Positions 5,207-6,589 of a DNA stretch of 6,589 nt are shown here, piece after piece. This stretch comes from Actinomycetes bacterium (GTDB taxonomy: Bacteria; Actinomycetota; Acidimicrobiia; Acidimicrobiales; RAAP-2). Below the pieces are notes generated by a model. That model had not been told where the DNA came from. It ran no database searches and saw only the letters and a list, made by a program, of their open reading frames with translations. The stretch is taken from assembly GCA_021787255.1 (NCBI GenBank), contig JAJYMD010000285.1, forward strand, positions 1 to 6,589, given 5' to 3'. The position numbers and the translations under genes are program-made. The first letter of the stretch is position 1, and each line of letters starts with the position of its first letter.

Positions 5207-6589
5207 TGGGCCCGGGGTGTCTGCGGAGGAGGGGCCGAGACGCCGACCGTGGCGGAACCCGCTGGTGTCGCCTCCTCTCGAAGCGCTTCGCCTGGCATGG
5301 CGAGCGAGCGTCGCGTCAGGAGCATGTACGCAAAGTACAGCAGGCCGATGCCCGTCATGATGCCTGCGTACTCCCAAGGCGTGGTGAATGTGCTCGCCCG
5401 GAAGATGGAGAGCTCGAACGCGAGCCACACGAACGCGACGAGGATGACCAGGACTTCCCACCTCCCGAGCGAGAACCCGTGCGCCGAAGGGAGACGCCTG
5501 CGCGTGAAGGCGTAGAGAAGCACCGTCACGAGGTAGATCACCGCCGGCATGAGCGTCGCGGCGCTGAAGAGCTTGAAGAGCGAGTCGGTACGGGTCGCGA
5601 AGATCGCGAGCACGATCTCGATGAGCACGCCGACCGTGACAGCCGCAAAGATCGGGCTGTCGGTCTTCCTGTCCACCACGCGGAGCACCTTCCAGCCCGG
5701 GAAACGCTGGTCACGCGACATGGCCCACGTCACGCGGGTCGCGGTGACGAAGATGACGAGCCCACAGGCGAAGATCGAGTAGAGCACGACCACCAAGAAG
5801 ATCTTGCCCACCGCTGTGCCCAAGATCCGGACCACCACGTCTGCGATCGGCGTCGAGGATGCCGCGAGCGCCTTCAGGTTCCCGGTCGCTGCCGAGACCG
5901 CCACCAAGAAGGCGAAGCCCAGTGCTCCCGAGAGCGCCACCGAGCTCCACATGGCACGCGGCACGATCTTCTCGGGCTCCTGGGTCTCCTCGGCGAGGTT
6001 CCCTGCAGCCTCGAAGCCCACAATGGTGAACGCGCCGATGAGGAACCCCAGGATCCAGGGGCCGTCGGAGGACCCGGTCCCCAGGTTGAAGTACCCAGCG
6101 TGCGAGATTGCTGCAGTCGACACCACGTGCCCCCAGTTCAGGAGCGAGCGTGCTGCGCCCACGACGAGGAGGAGAACGGTGAGCAGGCCGATGCCCGCGA
6201 TCTCGGTGCCAACGGCGCCGTTGTTGATGCGCTGGGTCAAGCTCGTGGAGAACATGATGAGGAGCCCCTGTGCGAGCACGATGAGCGCCGTGGCCAGCCA
6301 GACGTTGTCCTGGGTGCCCGTGTAGCCGAAGAGCGCGGGAGCGACCGTCGAGGCGAGGGCGTAGTCCACCGCCACCACGTCGACGACGAGGAAGGCGAAC
6401 ACGAACCAGCCGAGGATCCATCCGACATAGGGGTTGGCGAGGCGGGACATCCATTGGTAGGAGTAGCCCGCGAGCGGGATGCGCGAGGAGAGCACGGCGA
6501 ACACGAGGGCAACCATGAGCACGCCCACGACGACCAGGGGCCACGTCCAGATGCCGAGCGGGCCGCTCGAGCGCAGCGTTGTGCCATAG
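5203..6589 (-). CDS. APC-superfamily permease (amino acid/amine transporter type), 5' end missing
   Basis: The frame runs unbroken from the window edge (first full codon 6588-6586) to the TGA at 5205-5203, giving 461 visible residues. The GTG at 6528 is internal: the 20 codons before it encode the expected start of the second membrane helix (PLGIWTWPLVVVG and onward). Only the cytoplasmic N terminus and first helix, perhaps 40-50 residues, are missing. About ten or eleven hydrophobic helices follow. GFEAAGNLAEETQEP at 191-205 is the conserved APC loop after helix 6, seen in amino acid, GABA and choline carriers. The last 35 or so residues are a Pro/Ala-rich cytoplasmic tail. It is first among the visible operon genes, so it probably imports the compound that the kinase and flavoproteins process. 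The family usually carries amino acids or amines, which is unusual next to a glycerol kinase-like enzyme. Confidence 0.9.
   Translation of the reverse strand, partial: YGTTLRSSGPLGIWTWPLVVVGVLMVALVFAVLSSRIPLAGYSYQWMSRLANPYVGWILGWFVFAFLVVDVVAVDYALASTVAPALFGYTGTQDNVWLATALIVLAQGLLIMFSTSLTQRINNGAVGTEIAGIGLLTVLLLVVGAARSLLNWGHVVSTAAISHAGYFNLGTGSSDGPWILGFLIGAFTIVGFEAAGNLAEETQEPEKIVPRAMWSSVALSGALGFAFLVAVSAATGNLKALAASSTPIADVVVRILGTAVGKIFLVVVLYSIFACGLVIFVTATRVTWAMSRDQRFPGWKVLRVVDRKTDSPIFAAVTVGVLIEIVLAIFATRTDSLFKLFSAATLMPAVIYLVTVLLYAFTRRRLPSAHGFSLGRWEVLVILVAFVWLAFELSIFRASTFTTPWEYAGIMTGIGLLYFAYMLLTRRSLAMPGEALREEATPAGSATVGVSAPPPQTPRAQ

Noticed and set aside
5207..5461. An 85-codon N-terminal extension of the kinase.
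   Set aside because: It overlaps the last helix and tail of the permease, has no FGGY similarity, and the first phosphate-binding motif begins right after the GTG at 5206.
6526..6528. GTG at 6528 as the start of the permease.
   Set aside because: The 20 upstream codons are open and encode a typical APC helix start. Starting here would cut a membrane helix in half.
1..6589. CRISPR arrays, tRNA or rRNA genes, insertion sequences, attachment sites or tandem repeats.
   Set aside because: No repeated spacer pattern, cloverleaf, transposase or flanking direct repeats were seen. The window is almost entirely coding.

Overview
The window is a compact, GC-rich stretch with six protein genes and almost no intergenic DNA. 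Frequent GTG starts, strong G/C preference at third codon positions and short overlaps between genes suggest a high-GC actinobacterium, possibly of the Acidimicrobiia type. The taxon is inferred from style only; no marker gene is present.

Left part, + strand (1-987): the 3' end of a PAP2-family membrane phosphatase (1-486, cut by the window start), then a small orphan protein of unknown function (550-987) whose start is uncertain.

Right part, - strand (6589 down to 1006): a four-gene operon in the order APC-family permease (cut by the window end), FGGY-family kinase resembling glycerol kinase, GlpA-like FAD dehydrogenase with a C-terminal BFD-type [2Fe-2S] domain, and GlpB-like FAD oxidoreductase. 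Every internal junction is the same 4-base GTGA stop/start overlap, and none has a clear Shine-Dalgarno sequence, so the four proteins are probably made together by translational coupling. The operon promoter lies outside the window.

The + and - transcription units converge on a perfect 11-bp inverted repeat (981-1012) that contains both stop codons and is the likely two-way transcription stop.

The operon looks like an import-phosphorylate-oxidise pathway: uptake by the permease, phosphorylation by the kinase, and oxidation by the two flavoproteins, with electrons leaving through the Fe-S domain. It resembles a glycerol/glycerol-3-phosphate module but departs from it. The importer is an APC-type carrier, not a GlpF channel. 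The kinase has Gly where glycerol kinase has its glycerol-binding Arg, and it lacks the FBP-binding loop. The GlpB-like protein has lost the NAD-binding glycine motif. A substrate other than glycerol, perhaps an amino-alcohol or another polyol, is therefore worth testing.
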